The notes below the pieces were generated by a model, which was given only the letters and a program-made list of their open reading frames with translations, was not told where the DNA came from and did no database searches. DNA of 64,000 bases from Xiphydria camelus (taxonomy: Eukaryota; Arthropoda; Insecta; Hymenoptera; Xiphydriidae): positions 15,203,746 through 15,267,745 of the forward strand of contig OY783193.1 of NCBI GenBank assembly GCA_963678675.1, in the 5' to 3' direction. Position numbers and translations under genes: made by a program. Positions 30,952-40,246 of this stretch are shown piece after piece (the stretch's first letter is position 1; every line of letters starts with the position of its first letter).

Positions 30952-31051
30952 ATAATAGAAAATAACGTTTACGTAGACTTATTAAGTCCTAATACATCCT
31001 AAAAAGTATTCGAAATTATAGGACATTCTAGGTTCAAATATTCGACTCGGG
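30952..31051. repeat. 100-bp direct duplication of the element's right end
   Basis: 30952-31051 repeats about 30853-30951 (ATAATAGAAAATAACG ... AATATTCGACTCGGG) with a single noticed change (ACCTATT to ACTTATT). It lies exactly at the junction between the two head-to-head elements. Confidence 0.8.
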
Positions 31052-31060
31052 GTGCTGTTG

Positions 31061-32490
31061 TCCCGAGTCGAATATTTGAACCTAGAATGTCCTATAATTT
31101 CGAATACTTTTTAGGATGTATTAGGACTTAATAGGTCTACGTAAACGTTATTTTCTATTATGTGCAAAATCCTAAGTGAGCCTAAAAGGTTCTACTTATT
31201 GCAGATTTGGGATGGTTTTAGGACTTTTTAGAACTAACGCTAAAACCGAAAATAACCTACTTTAACCCTCCATTAGGCGGGTGGATTACCATTGTAATCT
31301 ACGCCCATTTGAATAGCACGTCTAGTAGAATCCACCTGCCTAACGGAGGGTTAACCGATATTTTATTCCCTTCGGATTCCTCAATATTTCAGATTATTGC
31401 ATGATAAAAAACTGTATGTGTCAAAAGAATATGCACGTCCACTCCAAACTGAATCATATATACGCAGTGACTTTACATCATTCATTATTTATGGAATAAT
31501 TCGGTACAATTTGCACTGTTTGAAACATGATTATTATATCGATTTTGTTATTTTTTAATTGAAAAATGTTGTGAAGACAGTGCATTCACAATATATATTT
31601 ACGAAATGTTTGCACGTCGTTAAGGCTCCATGACTGCACTGAGTTTAAACACTGGGTCTTCCCGCCGTGAACCACTAACAATAAGTGTGTTTACTGTGTA
31701 GCTACGCTGCTCTTAGTTTCTGTCACACGAACACACTATGGTGATACCACCCCGACTAGAAATTTTCGGCTGATCCTCCCCTGGTCCAGGTAAGGAATGC
31801 CTGACTAGCACCTGACAAGATATGTAATGCAAATCATTACCCTCTCTCTGGACCCGATCAGGAATTCCTAATGAGGACCAGGCGTGGTTAACCAGATCAG
31901 GTCCAGAGTATTGATTTGATGCCGATTTAAAAATTTTAACAAAATTGAAAAAATGAAAAAGGTTGAAATGCAAACTATTCGTACAACTCTTTTTATATGT
32001 CATATCCTACGCAAAAGGAAAGATAATAAATAAACGGGAGAAAAATATAAAATATTTTAAAAGATTAATTAATAAGAAACAAATAATATATTGGAAGTAA
32101 CCAAATACTTGTAGAACGTTTTCCATTATAATAAACTTTTTTTTTTCGATACTTATGGCAAGATTGTTTAATTACAAAATAATACACAATTTTTAATCTT
32201 TATTTCACTCACTTCTAAATATTAAAGGAGCTCCTTCATTATTGAAAGCAACTAATTTACCGCGAAGGCTTTTTTAGTACTACACGGTAGAAATGGCAAA
32301 ATTCAGTAACAATATTTAGACTTATTTAGTACTACGTAGAACTTACTAGGATCCACAGAACAAAGTAGGTCAAAAAAGGTTTGCAAGAAGTACCACATAG
32401 ACCATTTTAAATTACAGAAAATCTTTGTAGACTCAAATAGGTCAAAATAGTTTTAAGAAGGATAAACTAGAATCAAATATTCGACTCGGG
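31061..32490. mobile_element. 1.43-kb CCCGAGTCGAATATTTGA element, right (inverted) copy
   Basis: Inverted, nearly identical copy of 29523-30951, starting TCCCGAGTCGAATATTTGAA after an 8-base spacer TGCTGTTG and ending ATTCGACTCGGGG. It shares the internal piggyBac MITE (31266-31350, TTAA at 31262-31265 and 31351-31354). Confidence 0.75.
31266..31350. mobile_element. piggyBac-type MITE, mirror copy
   Basis: CCCTCCATTAGGCGGGTGG ... CCACCTGCCTAACGGAGGG with TTAA on both sides; mirror image of 30663-30747 with one noticed substitution. Confidence 0.85.
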
Positions 32491-32740
32491 GTGCTATTTC
32501 CTTTGAATAAGGGTTTCCGTATTCCCATTTCATAATTGTGGTTCTCGCGTCCACTGCCGCAACAATATGATACACATACATATTTGGTGTTACGAATATT
32601 CTGTATGTACATCTAGTGTCAATAATTCTGTTCGACCCGCTTTGGGTACGGTACTTCATTGAATCGACCGTAGTTGAACTGTACGAGCGGATCTTCTTGT
32701 TCTGCCATGAAGCATCAATCAAATTAAGCCTGCATGGCAC
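32491..32740 (-). CDS. ORF fragment truncated by the head-to-head pair
   Basis: An open minus frame starts at ATG 32740 with MPCRLNLIDASWQNKKIRSY, and continues IIDTRCTYRIFVTPNMYVYH and IVAAVDARTTIMKWEYGNPY. It remains open up to and into the transposon boundary at 32490, where the final residues are transposon-encoded. The composition looks more protein-like than most frames in the window, but I recognise no family. If real, the gene was cut by the transposon; no continuation is obvious in 29360-29522. It could equally be a chance frame. Confidence 0.25.
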
Positions 32741-32822
32741 AACACTAACAAGGAAACCGTCCCAGGTGTACCTCGCCGGTTTCGTTTATTCTGATAAGAT
32801 GTTATTCTACATCAAAATCTAA

Positions 32823-32983
32823 GAGAGATACGTATTTTTTTTATCGGCGGAAAATATTTTTAGGGGGTGAAATTAACCCTCAAAGTTGACAGCTTGTAGG
32901 AGTGATTTCTGGTTCTCACATACCGTAACGTGACCTAACTTTGACCGGGGATGTAACATTGACCACAATTACAGAAAATGATA
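32823..32983. other. Short non-coding spacer
   Basis: Contains TTAGGGGGTGAAATTAACCC and CGTAACGTGACCTAACTTTG; nothing identifiable. Confidence 0.4.
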
Positions 32984-33504
32984 CCCCCCCCCTCAAAACA
33001 TCGACGATGTATGATAGCACGAATTAATAAAATAGCTCCCTTTCCAAGGTAATCATGTAATAACTTACGAATCACCAAAGATAATGAAAAAATTAGGATA
33101 AAAAAGTAATGAAATCATTACCGCCAAATTAATGAAAGCAAGTGTGTTGTCAAGGTATGTTGCGTTAATGAGAGAAATAGTACATAATTCCATACAATGG
33201 TAAACCGTGAATACATTCTCAGTTTCAATGGAACTTGGTTTTTTTTCTTCTATATTGTTTATAGTCTCTATATAGCAAAGTGTTTACCATTGTATGGAAT
33301 TATGTACTATTTCTCTCATTAACGCAACTTACCTTGACAACACACTTGCTTTCATTAATTTGGGGGTAATGATTTCATTACTTTTTTATCATAATTTTTT
33401 AATTATCTTTGGTGATTCGTAAGTTATTACATGATTACTTTGGAAAGGGAGCTATTTTATTAATTCGTGCTATCATACATCGTCAATGTTTTGAAGAGGG
33501 GGGG
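32984..33504. mobile_element. Foldback/TIR element with 223-bp arms
   Basis: Arms 32984-33206 and 33282-33504 are near-identical inverted repeats (CCCCCTCAAAACATCG, TAGCTCCCTTTCCAA, ATAATTCCATACAATGGTAA); the loop is about 75 bp. C-rich ends and the right-hand flank GGGGATTTCATT resemble the element at 18195-18934, suggesting one group with different arms. Confidence 0.75.
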
Positions 33505-33735
33505 ATTTCATTTCTTTTTTCGTTAATTTTCTTTCGTGCTCTTTTGCCAGATAAATATGAAACATTTTTTTAAATGATATAATGTGGTTAGTTATTATTA
33601 TTGCCGAGTTCGGTTGTGTATTGAACTGAAGCGTGATATAATCGCGTATAACGCGCGTCGTCAGCTAGTTTAAAAAACGTCGTGTGCAAAGGCCCTCAGA
33701 TGTGATATAGGCAGGGTTCTCAGGTAATTAGACCC

Positions 33736-33902
33736 CTGGGGCCCCTTTCTCTAACTCACTCGCAAGAGAAACGTATAGGTACGTTTCTTAGCGAGTAGAC
33801 CAATTAGGACCCCCACCACAACGGAATACTTGATCCTGATTGGTCTATTGGCTAAGATGCGTATACGCAACTTTGCGAGTGAGTTAGAGAAAGTGGCCCC
33901 TG
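33736..33902. mobile_element. CTGGGGCC-family MITE, uninterrupted copy
   Basis: CTGGGGCCCCTTTCTCTAAC faces GTTAGAGAAAGTGGCCCCTG. The TIR continues through TCACTCGCAA, and the inner part contains GACCAATTAGGACCCCCACC and AATACTTGATCCTGATTGG. The centre-left GAAACGTATAGGTACGTTTC is the empty equivalent of the foldback insertion at 19687-20002. Confidence 0.8.
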
Positions 33903-34227
33903 ATCGCTTTATCGCGTAGTTTCCGACAAGGCGGAGAAAAGAGCGGCGTGGCGCGTCACTACACATTCATTGTTGTCAGCCGACGTATCGCGTGTTAACA
34001 GTTTGAAAGCAATTGAACATCGAATTTCGCAACTAGAGCGCACTCAATGATAAACGGAAAATCGGTAAAAATGTTTTCAGCCTAGATGACTGATTTAAAA
34101 ATTATGAATGATAAATAAAATCATCAACATGTAATGATTTTATAATTAATGTTTCGATAATATTTACATTTTCCCCAGAACAATTCGTTCGTGAAAGAAG
34201 TCATAAGAATCGTAAATAAACAAACTA

Positions 34228-34347
34228 TGCGGTTTATTCACCGTTTCAGTAATTTTAACGAATCGGTGCAAACCGGATATTATGTTCATAACATAGCATT
34301 CGATTTGCACCGATTTGTTAAAATTATCGAAACAGTGAATAAACTGC
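34228..34347. repeat. 120-bp hairpin
   Basis: TGCGGTTTATTCACCGTTTC, AATTTTAACGAATCGGTGCAAA pairs with its inverse ending GAAACAGTGAATAAACTGCA; the loop is near TTATGTTCATAACATA. Probably a small MITE. Confidence 0.65.
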
Positions 34348-34362
34348 ACAGTGTTTACGGGC

Positions 34363-34605
34363 TGTAAGCCAACTCTAACTGCCGACTCGATCTCTACCGG
34401 TATAAATGAAAAATTTATTCTGGTCTTTATCAATATATCATTAGAGAATAATCAATTTATATGGTGTAACTAAGCATAATTTTGGTTATAACCATACATA
34501 TATTTATTGAAAAAATTCGATGTAAAAATTGAGGGGAGGAGGGGGCAGACATAAAGATACACGGGACCTGGCTGCTCGCTTTACGCCGAGACGAACGAAC
34601 ATGCC
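34363..34605. repeat. Dispersed repeat, copy of 1741-1784 joined to 895-1110
   Basis: GCCAACTCTAACTGCCGACTCG and TCTACCGGTATAAATGA match 1741-1784. They are followed directly by 34411-34605, which matches 895-1110. Here the two blocks are adjacent; in the first 2 kb they are separated by the foldbacks. This suggests the blocks belong to one element. Confidence 0.55.
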
Positions 34606-34652
34606 TACTACACGCTCACTGTATTGGCGTACGAAGCAGTACGGAGCGTTCT

Positions 34653-35393
34653 TTAAGGCCAGGGCCTGGTTTAGACGGCCGAAAATCAGCGGTTTTTAGG
34701 GAGCGTTTTTAGGGAGGAAGGAGATAACTGATCGAAACACGGTTTTGGGGATATTATTTTATATATTTTAACTTCAAAAAAAAAATTTTAGTGACCAGCT
34801 ACAACGCATTATAGACTAAGTTATAGGCAGATTCGTAGAGCGCCTCGGCGTTGGAGTTCCTCGATGGCGTACACGCTAGCGCCCCCTATTTTCATATAAA
34901 ATGAAAAAATGATTTAAATTATTATTTTTCATGTTTTTATCTACCATGTGAACTAAAAAAAGCTATAAAAAGTTTAAAATTCTGAATGCCTTGAAGTGCC
35001 GAAGGAAAAAGCTACTTTTTCAAAAAAGTAGCTTTTTCCTTCGGCACTTCAAGGCATTCAGAATTTTAAACTTTTTATAGCTTTTTTTAGTTCACATGGT
35101 AGATAAAAACATGAAAAATAATAATTTAAATCATTTTTTCATTTTATATGAAAATAGGGGGCGCTAGCGTGTACGCCATCGAGGAACTCCAACGCCGAGG
35201 CGCTCTACGAATCTGCCTATAACTTAGTCTATAATGCGTTGTAGCTGGTCACTAAAATTTTTTTTTTGAAGTTAAAATATATAAAATAATATCCCCAAAA
35301 CCGTGTTTCGATCAGTTATCTCCTTCCTCCCTAAAAACGCTCCCTAAAAACCGCTGATTTTCGGCCGTCTAAACCAGGCCCTGGCCTTAAAGC
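34653..35393. repeat. 741-bp perfect or near-perfect palindrome
   Basis: The left arm from CTTTAAGGCCAGGGCCTGG to AAGTAGC... is complementary to the right arm ending CCAGGCCCTGGCCTTAAAG. The centre is at about 35022 (GCTACTTTTTCAAAAAAGTAGC) with essentially no loop, and I found no mismatch over about 370 bp per arm. CAGGGCCTGGTTTAGACGG resembles a hAT end, but the flanking TTTAAGGC/GCCTTAAA are inverted rather than direct. Non-coding. An assembly foldback must be excluded. Confidence 0.8.
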
Positions 35394-35861
35394 CTTGTAC
35401 GGACAGCGCGTTCCAGTGTGCGAGCCTTCGTACACATGTACATGATGTCCCGAGCAGAACCGCACAGTTACAGGGACCTTGAAATTTACCGTCGGCTGGG
35501 CTTAGTCGGCTGGGCTTTGTACAAATACCGACTGGTCGCGGGTCGTCGCGACAAAGGGAAGTGTACATCAGTATGAAGGCCGGACGGTGGCGACGCCAGC
35601 AGACCAGTGGCGAAAATATGAAATGCCACAAAATCTCGTATTGACTATTGAACGCAAAGTCGTTCCAATTCCTGTATAGATACTCTCGGTCGGAGGGTCG
35701 GTCGGACGGTCGGACGGTTTTATGAATTCGATAATCTCGACCGAGATTATTGATTAACCGAACTTATGAAGTAGTGATAATAGTAACCGTCGCGATTTTC
35801 ATGCTGTAAGTAGGGCAGTGCATTATAGATGGCTCTGTAAGGCACTTCAGTACGTACATTA
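35394..35861. other. G+C-richer spacer with short tandem repeats
   Basis: GTCGGCTGGGCTT occurs twice in tandem near 35492-35518, GGTCGGACGGTCGGACGG near 35697-35716, and ATAATCTCGACCGAGATTAT forms a short palindrome at about 35731. No gene is recognised. Confidence 0.4.
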
Positions 35862-36300
35862 GGATAAAGTGTCAGTAGAAACTTTTACCGCTCTGCAGAA
35901 AAAGTGCCGCGAATTTAAGGCTTGTAAACTTCTTATCGGTGCTCAAAAACTACCTCGTTTTAATCAACAATATTACGCAGGTAAGTGATTTATATTATTG
36001 TGATGTGATTGTATTAACTTTAAACCAAATCTGCCGTGTATTTTTTAACATTTGTTAAAAAATGTGAATATAACATAAAATCTCAACTTGTGCCGATAAC
36101 TTTGACCGGCGGATGACTATGTAGTATATATATATACTACATATAATATTTTGGTTGGCCAAATAAATTCCGAGGGACAAGAATTCGAAATAAAATTCAT
36201 GCGAAATAAAAAATTAAAATTTATTTGGCCTATTGGCAATCGACATTGGATGCTCGCCATCTGGTGGCGGATCCCCCCAATCATTATTAAGACGCTATGT
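35862..36300 (+). pseudogene. Possible two-piece remnant of a transposon-type protein
   Basis: Piece 1 (35862-35980) is open from an acceptor-like ATTAG to a strong donor CAG|GTAAGTG, encoding VSVETFTALQKKCREFKACK and LLIGAQKLPRFNQQYYA. Piece 2 (about 36151-36300) encodes VGQINSEGQEFEIKFMRNKK and LKFIWPIGN, then degenerates. YYA plus VGQ...EIKFM...F.WP resembles a small domain found in many arthropod transposon-associated proteins (YY.G......V.IKF....F.WP...D). The intervening sequence includes a short TA microsatellite. The call is by motif only. Confidence 0.25.
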
Positions 36301-36315
36301 ACAAAGTACGGACAG

Positions 36316-36436
36316 CTGGGGCCCCTTTCTCGAACTCGCTCGTATCTTTGCGTGCACGCATCTTAGCGAATAGACCAGTCAGGATCAAGTATTCCGTTGT
36401 CCGTAATCCCACCACCCCCTGAGAAAGGGGCCCCTG
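36316..36436. mobile_element. CTGGGGCC-family MITE, truncated copy
   Basis: CTGGGGCCCCTTTCTCGAAC ... CTGAGAAAGGGGCCCCTG. The right half is shortened relative to 33736-33902 and ends after CAAGTATTCCGTTGT. Confidence 0.75.
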
Positions 36437-36449
36437 ATCGTGTTTAGTG

Positions 36450-36700
36450 AATGAAATTTACGTGAGAATTTATTAAGTTTAAAGAATATAATGAGTGGTG
36501 TAAGCTTCGTAGAACGAATAAAAAAATATGTAAAGTCTTGTGCAGTTAGTGTGTTGCTGCGAAAGTAATACGAAAAAACATTTATCCTTGTGTTTTCACG
36601 GTTTTCCAGAACCAAATGAACGCGTAGTATACATTGAAAAACTGTTTGGAAAATTAGAAAAAATAGATAAATTGAAGGCATGGCAACGTGCTACAAAATG
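36450..36700 (+). pseudogene. Degenerate frame with THAP-like spacing (uncertain)
   Basis: With a frameshift after MSGVSFVERIKKYVKSCAVS the sequence reads VCCCESNTKKHLSLCFHGFP, then EPNERVVYIEKLFGKLEK and KLKAWQRATK before a stop. Clustered Cys residues, a G-F-P followed by a conserved-looking Trp, and a later HFP recall the C2CH THAP zinc finger found in P-element-type transposases. The match is weak and the frame is broken twice. Confidence 0.2.
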
Positions 36701-36707
36701 AAACGTG

Positions 36708-36893
36708 CTATGTTAAATGAGACGTTTGAAGACAGAAAGCTGTCAAACTGATATAACCGGGTGTCACATTTTCCACATTTCTATCGATTTTTATGATGTG
36801 ATTAGCATTAAGGTAACGATTTCCTTCAATCACATTGCGATGGGAAGGATTTGTTTGGGCCCAATCATAAATTTGACCTACAGTTATTGACAT
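36708..36893 (-). pseudogene. ORF start resembling insect SWIM/YqaJ-type transposon proteins
   Basis: Opens at ATG 36893: MSITVGQIYDWAQTNPSHRN, VIEGNRYLNANHIIKIDRN, then AFCLQTSHLT and a stop. The pattern EG..Y.NA.HI ........ L.AFCLQTS.L is one I associate with insect uncharacterised proteins that carry SWIM-type zinc fingers and a YqaJ-like recombinase domain. Only about 61 residues remain, with no catalytic region. It converges with the THAP-like frame at 36450-36700, so both may come from one eroded element. Confidence 0.3.
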
Positions 36894-37418
36894 TTTTACT
36901 ATTTTCTCACAAATCGCGTGTATTGTCGAATGGTTTATATCTTATTCGGCGCCATATTGGTTAGGTCACGCCCCCATGTCGATTCCCAATAGCAATTGAT
37001 ATGTCAGTAGTGTCTAAAAACGCTATTATTTTTAAATTGAATAAACCCCTTGATACTAAACGCGGGTTATTATTTAAAGATATTGACAACCTACAACTAA
37101 AAATATAGAATGATTATTTTCCCTTTATTGTTCATTTCTTTCAAGTTTTATTTTTGTTCAAACATGTTTAGAATTTTTTACATTGGTTCTTTAAAGTTTT
37201 TGTTTGTTTGTTGATTTTGTTTATTTTGTTTTTACTAAGACTTCACTGTTTTGGTAGGTACTTACCCCTAAGATTTATAAGAAGAAAATTATTTATTTTT
37301 AATTTTTTGTCTAATGCTTTACTTTCAAATAAGCGGAAATTGTTTTACTACCTACCTAATATTTTTTAAAAGCAAATTTGACGGTCAATTTTATAGAACA
37401 GAGGCTTTAACTTTAATA
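36894..37418. other. No gene seen
   Basis: Strongly A+T-rich; T-rich runs near 37140-37240. Nothing recognisable. Confidence 0.4.
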
Positions 37419-37706
37419 CAGTAATACCTCGACTTACGCTACCCCGACTTGCGTGAATCTGGAGTTACGCGGTTTGTCTTTGAAACGCCGCGCAACTTTC
37501 GATAGTCTCGCGTCGCGCTACTCGTAGTAGTGAGCCAACATACGAGAAGTTCGGATGTGTTTCGCCAAGTTTTGCGCGCAGTTGACACATGGTTACAAAT
37601 TATTTTGTGTTCATTATATATGTACATGGATGCCCCGACTTACGCGAATTCGACTTACACGGTTATCGCTCGGTCCCACCTATCGCGTAAGTTCGGGGTA
37701 TTACTG
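37419..37706. mobile_element. Tigger/pogo-type MITE, TA-flanked
   Basis: CAGTAATACCTCGACTTACG ... CGTAAGTTCGGGGTATTACTG, 288 bp, with TA at 37417-37418 and 37707-37708. The ends closely resemble those of pogo/Tigger elements (CAG..ATACCTCG) and inner CCCCGACTTACGCGAATTC units repeat the end sequence. No transposase remains. The ends are little decayed. Confidence 0.85.
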
Positions 37707-37995
37707 TATAACGTCTATTTTAAGGGGTCGGTCAAAGTTATGTCCATCGTTCATAACTTTGACCACTAGGGTTTTTTTTAAATGGCTTAATACAATTTGC
37801 AAATAAAAAACCTAATAGTGCAATTTAAAGGGTTATATTGAGCCCCCAAGTAGGCCACTAAACGAAGAAATAAGCTAAAGCAACGATATTCATATTTGAA
37901 GTTTAATTTCGGTCAAAGTTATGTCACTTTACGGTACTTGCAATTTATCTTTTGAAATGAAATCAAGTGGATAATAATCTACATAAAAAATGATG

Positions 37996-38131
37996 AAAAA
38001 TGCAATTTATTACATTTCGTGAGGGTAATTAATTGAAAAATTATAAGGGTCGAAATTCACAAAATTACTGTAAAAAACCCTTATAATTTTTTAATTAATT
38101 ACCCTCACGAAATGTAATAAATTGCATTTTT
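37996..38131. repeat. 136-bp hairpin
   Basis: AAAAATGCAATTTATTAC ... AATTATAAGGGT (to 38049) is inverted at ACCCTTATAATT ... GTAATAAATTGCATTTTT; the loop is about 28 bp. Probably a small MITE. The neighbourhood has GGTCAAAGTTATGTCC and CATAACTTTGACC, a further short inverted pair near 37730-37765. Confidence 0.65.
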
Positions 38132-39030
38132 AGAAGAGAAGTTTGTTTCTTAAGTCATTTATATATTTACTAATTTAATAAGAGATATGTAACTGCGTTT
38201 AGTAATTTTAATTTAAACTTAGTTTTAATGTACTGACCCATACATTTTTGTAGAACGTGCAGCACGGCAAAGACTTTTGGGCGAGCAGCCTTTAATGGCA
38301 GTTATTGGTCAAATAATAAATAATTTTTTCATAATAGTTTTCAAAAAAGATTTAAAAATGTATCGCTTCGCAAGTACGCCTTCCAGTCCATACATTCCGT
38401 TTACCTAAGAGCTGTGTCGCTCCCCACTCATCATGCTCCCCTTCCCACACTCCACTCGTTTAGGGATACCGAAGGTTTGTTCCTGCAGGAGTCAGAGACT
38501 GTCAGCGGACGTCAGGCGCATGCGCATTAAGATTCTCGCGTTCCAACAAGAAGTACGTGACAGTCACTGATTCCAAATCCGTTGTTCCAGCAGGAGTCAG
38601 ACGAGTTTGCTGACAGTCAGAAAAGTTTGCGGATTGTCAAGAAACTTTCAGTCCGACGCATGCGTACTAGCTGCTCGTATGAATGAGGGCGGGTTTTACA
38701 AACACAGTATAAACGCGGTATAGCGCTATACTGAGAATAACCAGCACGCAAGCGTTTTACAAGTATGGTATAAGGCTGGAGAAATAGATTAATTCAAAAT
38801 AACTGTCCTAATTTGTTGTAGGATATTGTGTACACCCTGGTCGAAGTAAAACTGCCCCCCCTCTCTATTAATTTGTTAATTGTTATTTGTACTGTTGAAA
38901 AACCGAGTCCATTATTTCTGCTATAGATGTTGATGCTAATGTTAGAAATTTGAATGAGTAATTAATATGTAGAGTACCTATAATAGAAACATTTTGCAAA
39001 AGTAACCAGAAGAAGAATCCGTGGCCCCGG

Positions 39031-39250
39031 GTGTACACCCGGGTTCACGGATTCTGAACATAATGACTTTTGAAAATGTAATTTTAAAACGTAACAGCCA
39101 ATTAACAATTAAATGTCAAACTTTCATTAGCTAATGCGGCTTTTGCCCTGGCTAATGAAAGCATGATAATTAATTATTCATTGGTTAGTATATTGAAATA
39201 TGACATTTTGAAAAGTCACTGTTTTCAAAATCCGTGAACCTGGGTGTACA
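39031..39250. mobile_element. MITE, CCCGGG-TCACGGA family (copy 3), nested
   Basis: Same position inside copy B as 14085-14304 in copy A; ends GTGTACACCCGGGTTCACGG and CCGTGAACCTGGGTGTAC. Confidence 0.75.
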
Positions 39251-39934
39251 TAGCAAGCCAGGTATCAGATCTACACGGTTATCTATGGAATGCGTTATTT
39301 CTCCCCTTTACAATACATATTCCATGTATAGCGGTATTTATTAAGCAGGCCACTGCGGGGATGGCTTACTCCAATCCGTCCGGCAATTAGCGTTCTGTGA
39401 AGGACGTGAGATTGTAAGTATAGTCTGTTAAGTAAGAGCGTGTGCGGCGTTATTCATGAAGACATTATTAAACAATGTTTCTTTCGACATATACATATGT
39501 TTGATATGGTCGAAGGCAATGCACAATTTGGTTAATAATGAGTTCAATTACCACCATCGATTATTGCTTGGCATCTCCGAGGCATACTATCCATCCAATT
39601 TTCAGCGTATTTATGGGGAAGTGCCTTCCAAATATGTCAAATTTCTATACTATGTACTATATGAAAACATGTTCACTGTGAAGTAGCTATCCTGAGAAAT
39701 TCGACGCGTTTGGAAGGCACTTCCCTGCGAATAGGTACCCCGATAGCAAAGTGGCACCACAGTGACTGCACCCTGCTTTCACGCGGTGCATTCGAGTGCA
39801 TGCACTGGGGTGTCCATCTGTCTGTGCACCGTGAAGCCACACTGCAGTCACGCAGTGTAAGTACGATGGTAAAAGTAGAATTTTGCAAAAAGGGGGCGAT
39901 AAAGTAGGATTTTCCGCCTGCCTTATCCGCCTAC

Positions 39935-39955
39935 TAGAGAGAGAGAGAGAGAGAG
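39935..39955. repeat. (AG)n microsatellite
   Basis: Ten AG units directly before the T-run that precedes the tRNA-like sequence. Confidence 0.9.
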
Positions 39956-39978
39956 TGTCGGTTTTTTTTTCTCAAACC

Positions 39979-40058
39979 CGACCCGGCCAGGACTCGAACC
40001 TGCGATCTTTAGAAGACTGGGAACGCTTCTCGCATTCTACCAATTGCGCCATCGACTC
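39979..40058 (-). pseudogene. tRNA-like sequence with perfect A and B boxes
   Basis: On the minus strand from 40058: GAGTCGA, then A box TGGCGCAATTGG, later TCTTCTAAAGA, B box GGTTCGAGTCC, and CCGGGTCG. TCTTCTAA recalls the anticodon loop of tRNA-Arg(TCT), but the anticodon arm carries extra bases (GAGAAGCGTTCC) and the acceptor stem does not pair well. This is most likely a tRNA-derived Pol III promoter relic inside the inserted element. It is not related in detail to the tRNA-like arms at 10808 and 11414. Confidence 0.55.
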
Positions 40059-40228
40059 TTTGTGGTGGAAGTCGACTAAGTTATACATATAATATCGATA
40101 CCTGAAAGCAACAGTACTGTGACTAGTGAGATAAAGCCGAAAGCCGATTTCGAGCTATGTCAAACGTAAACTAAATTTTAAATATTTTTGCCGAGATATC
40201 TCAGTGTTGCATTGTGTAAAGGCCGGTT

Positions 40229-40246
40229 TATATATATATATATATC
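40229..40246. repeat. (TA)n microsatellite
   Basis: About nine TA units inside the 1240-bp insertion. Confidence 0.9.

Noticed and set aside
30010..32003. Identical 96-codon frames on opposite strands
   Set aside because: Mirror copies in the head-to-head elements, low complexity at the start and no recognisable motif.
10808..40058. Functional tRNA genes at 10808, 11414 and 39979
   Set aside because: A and B boxes are present but acceptor and anticodon stems do not fold; treated as tRNA-derived relics.
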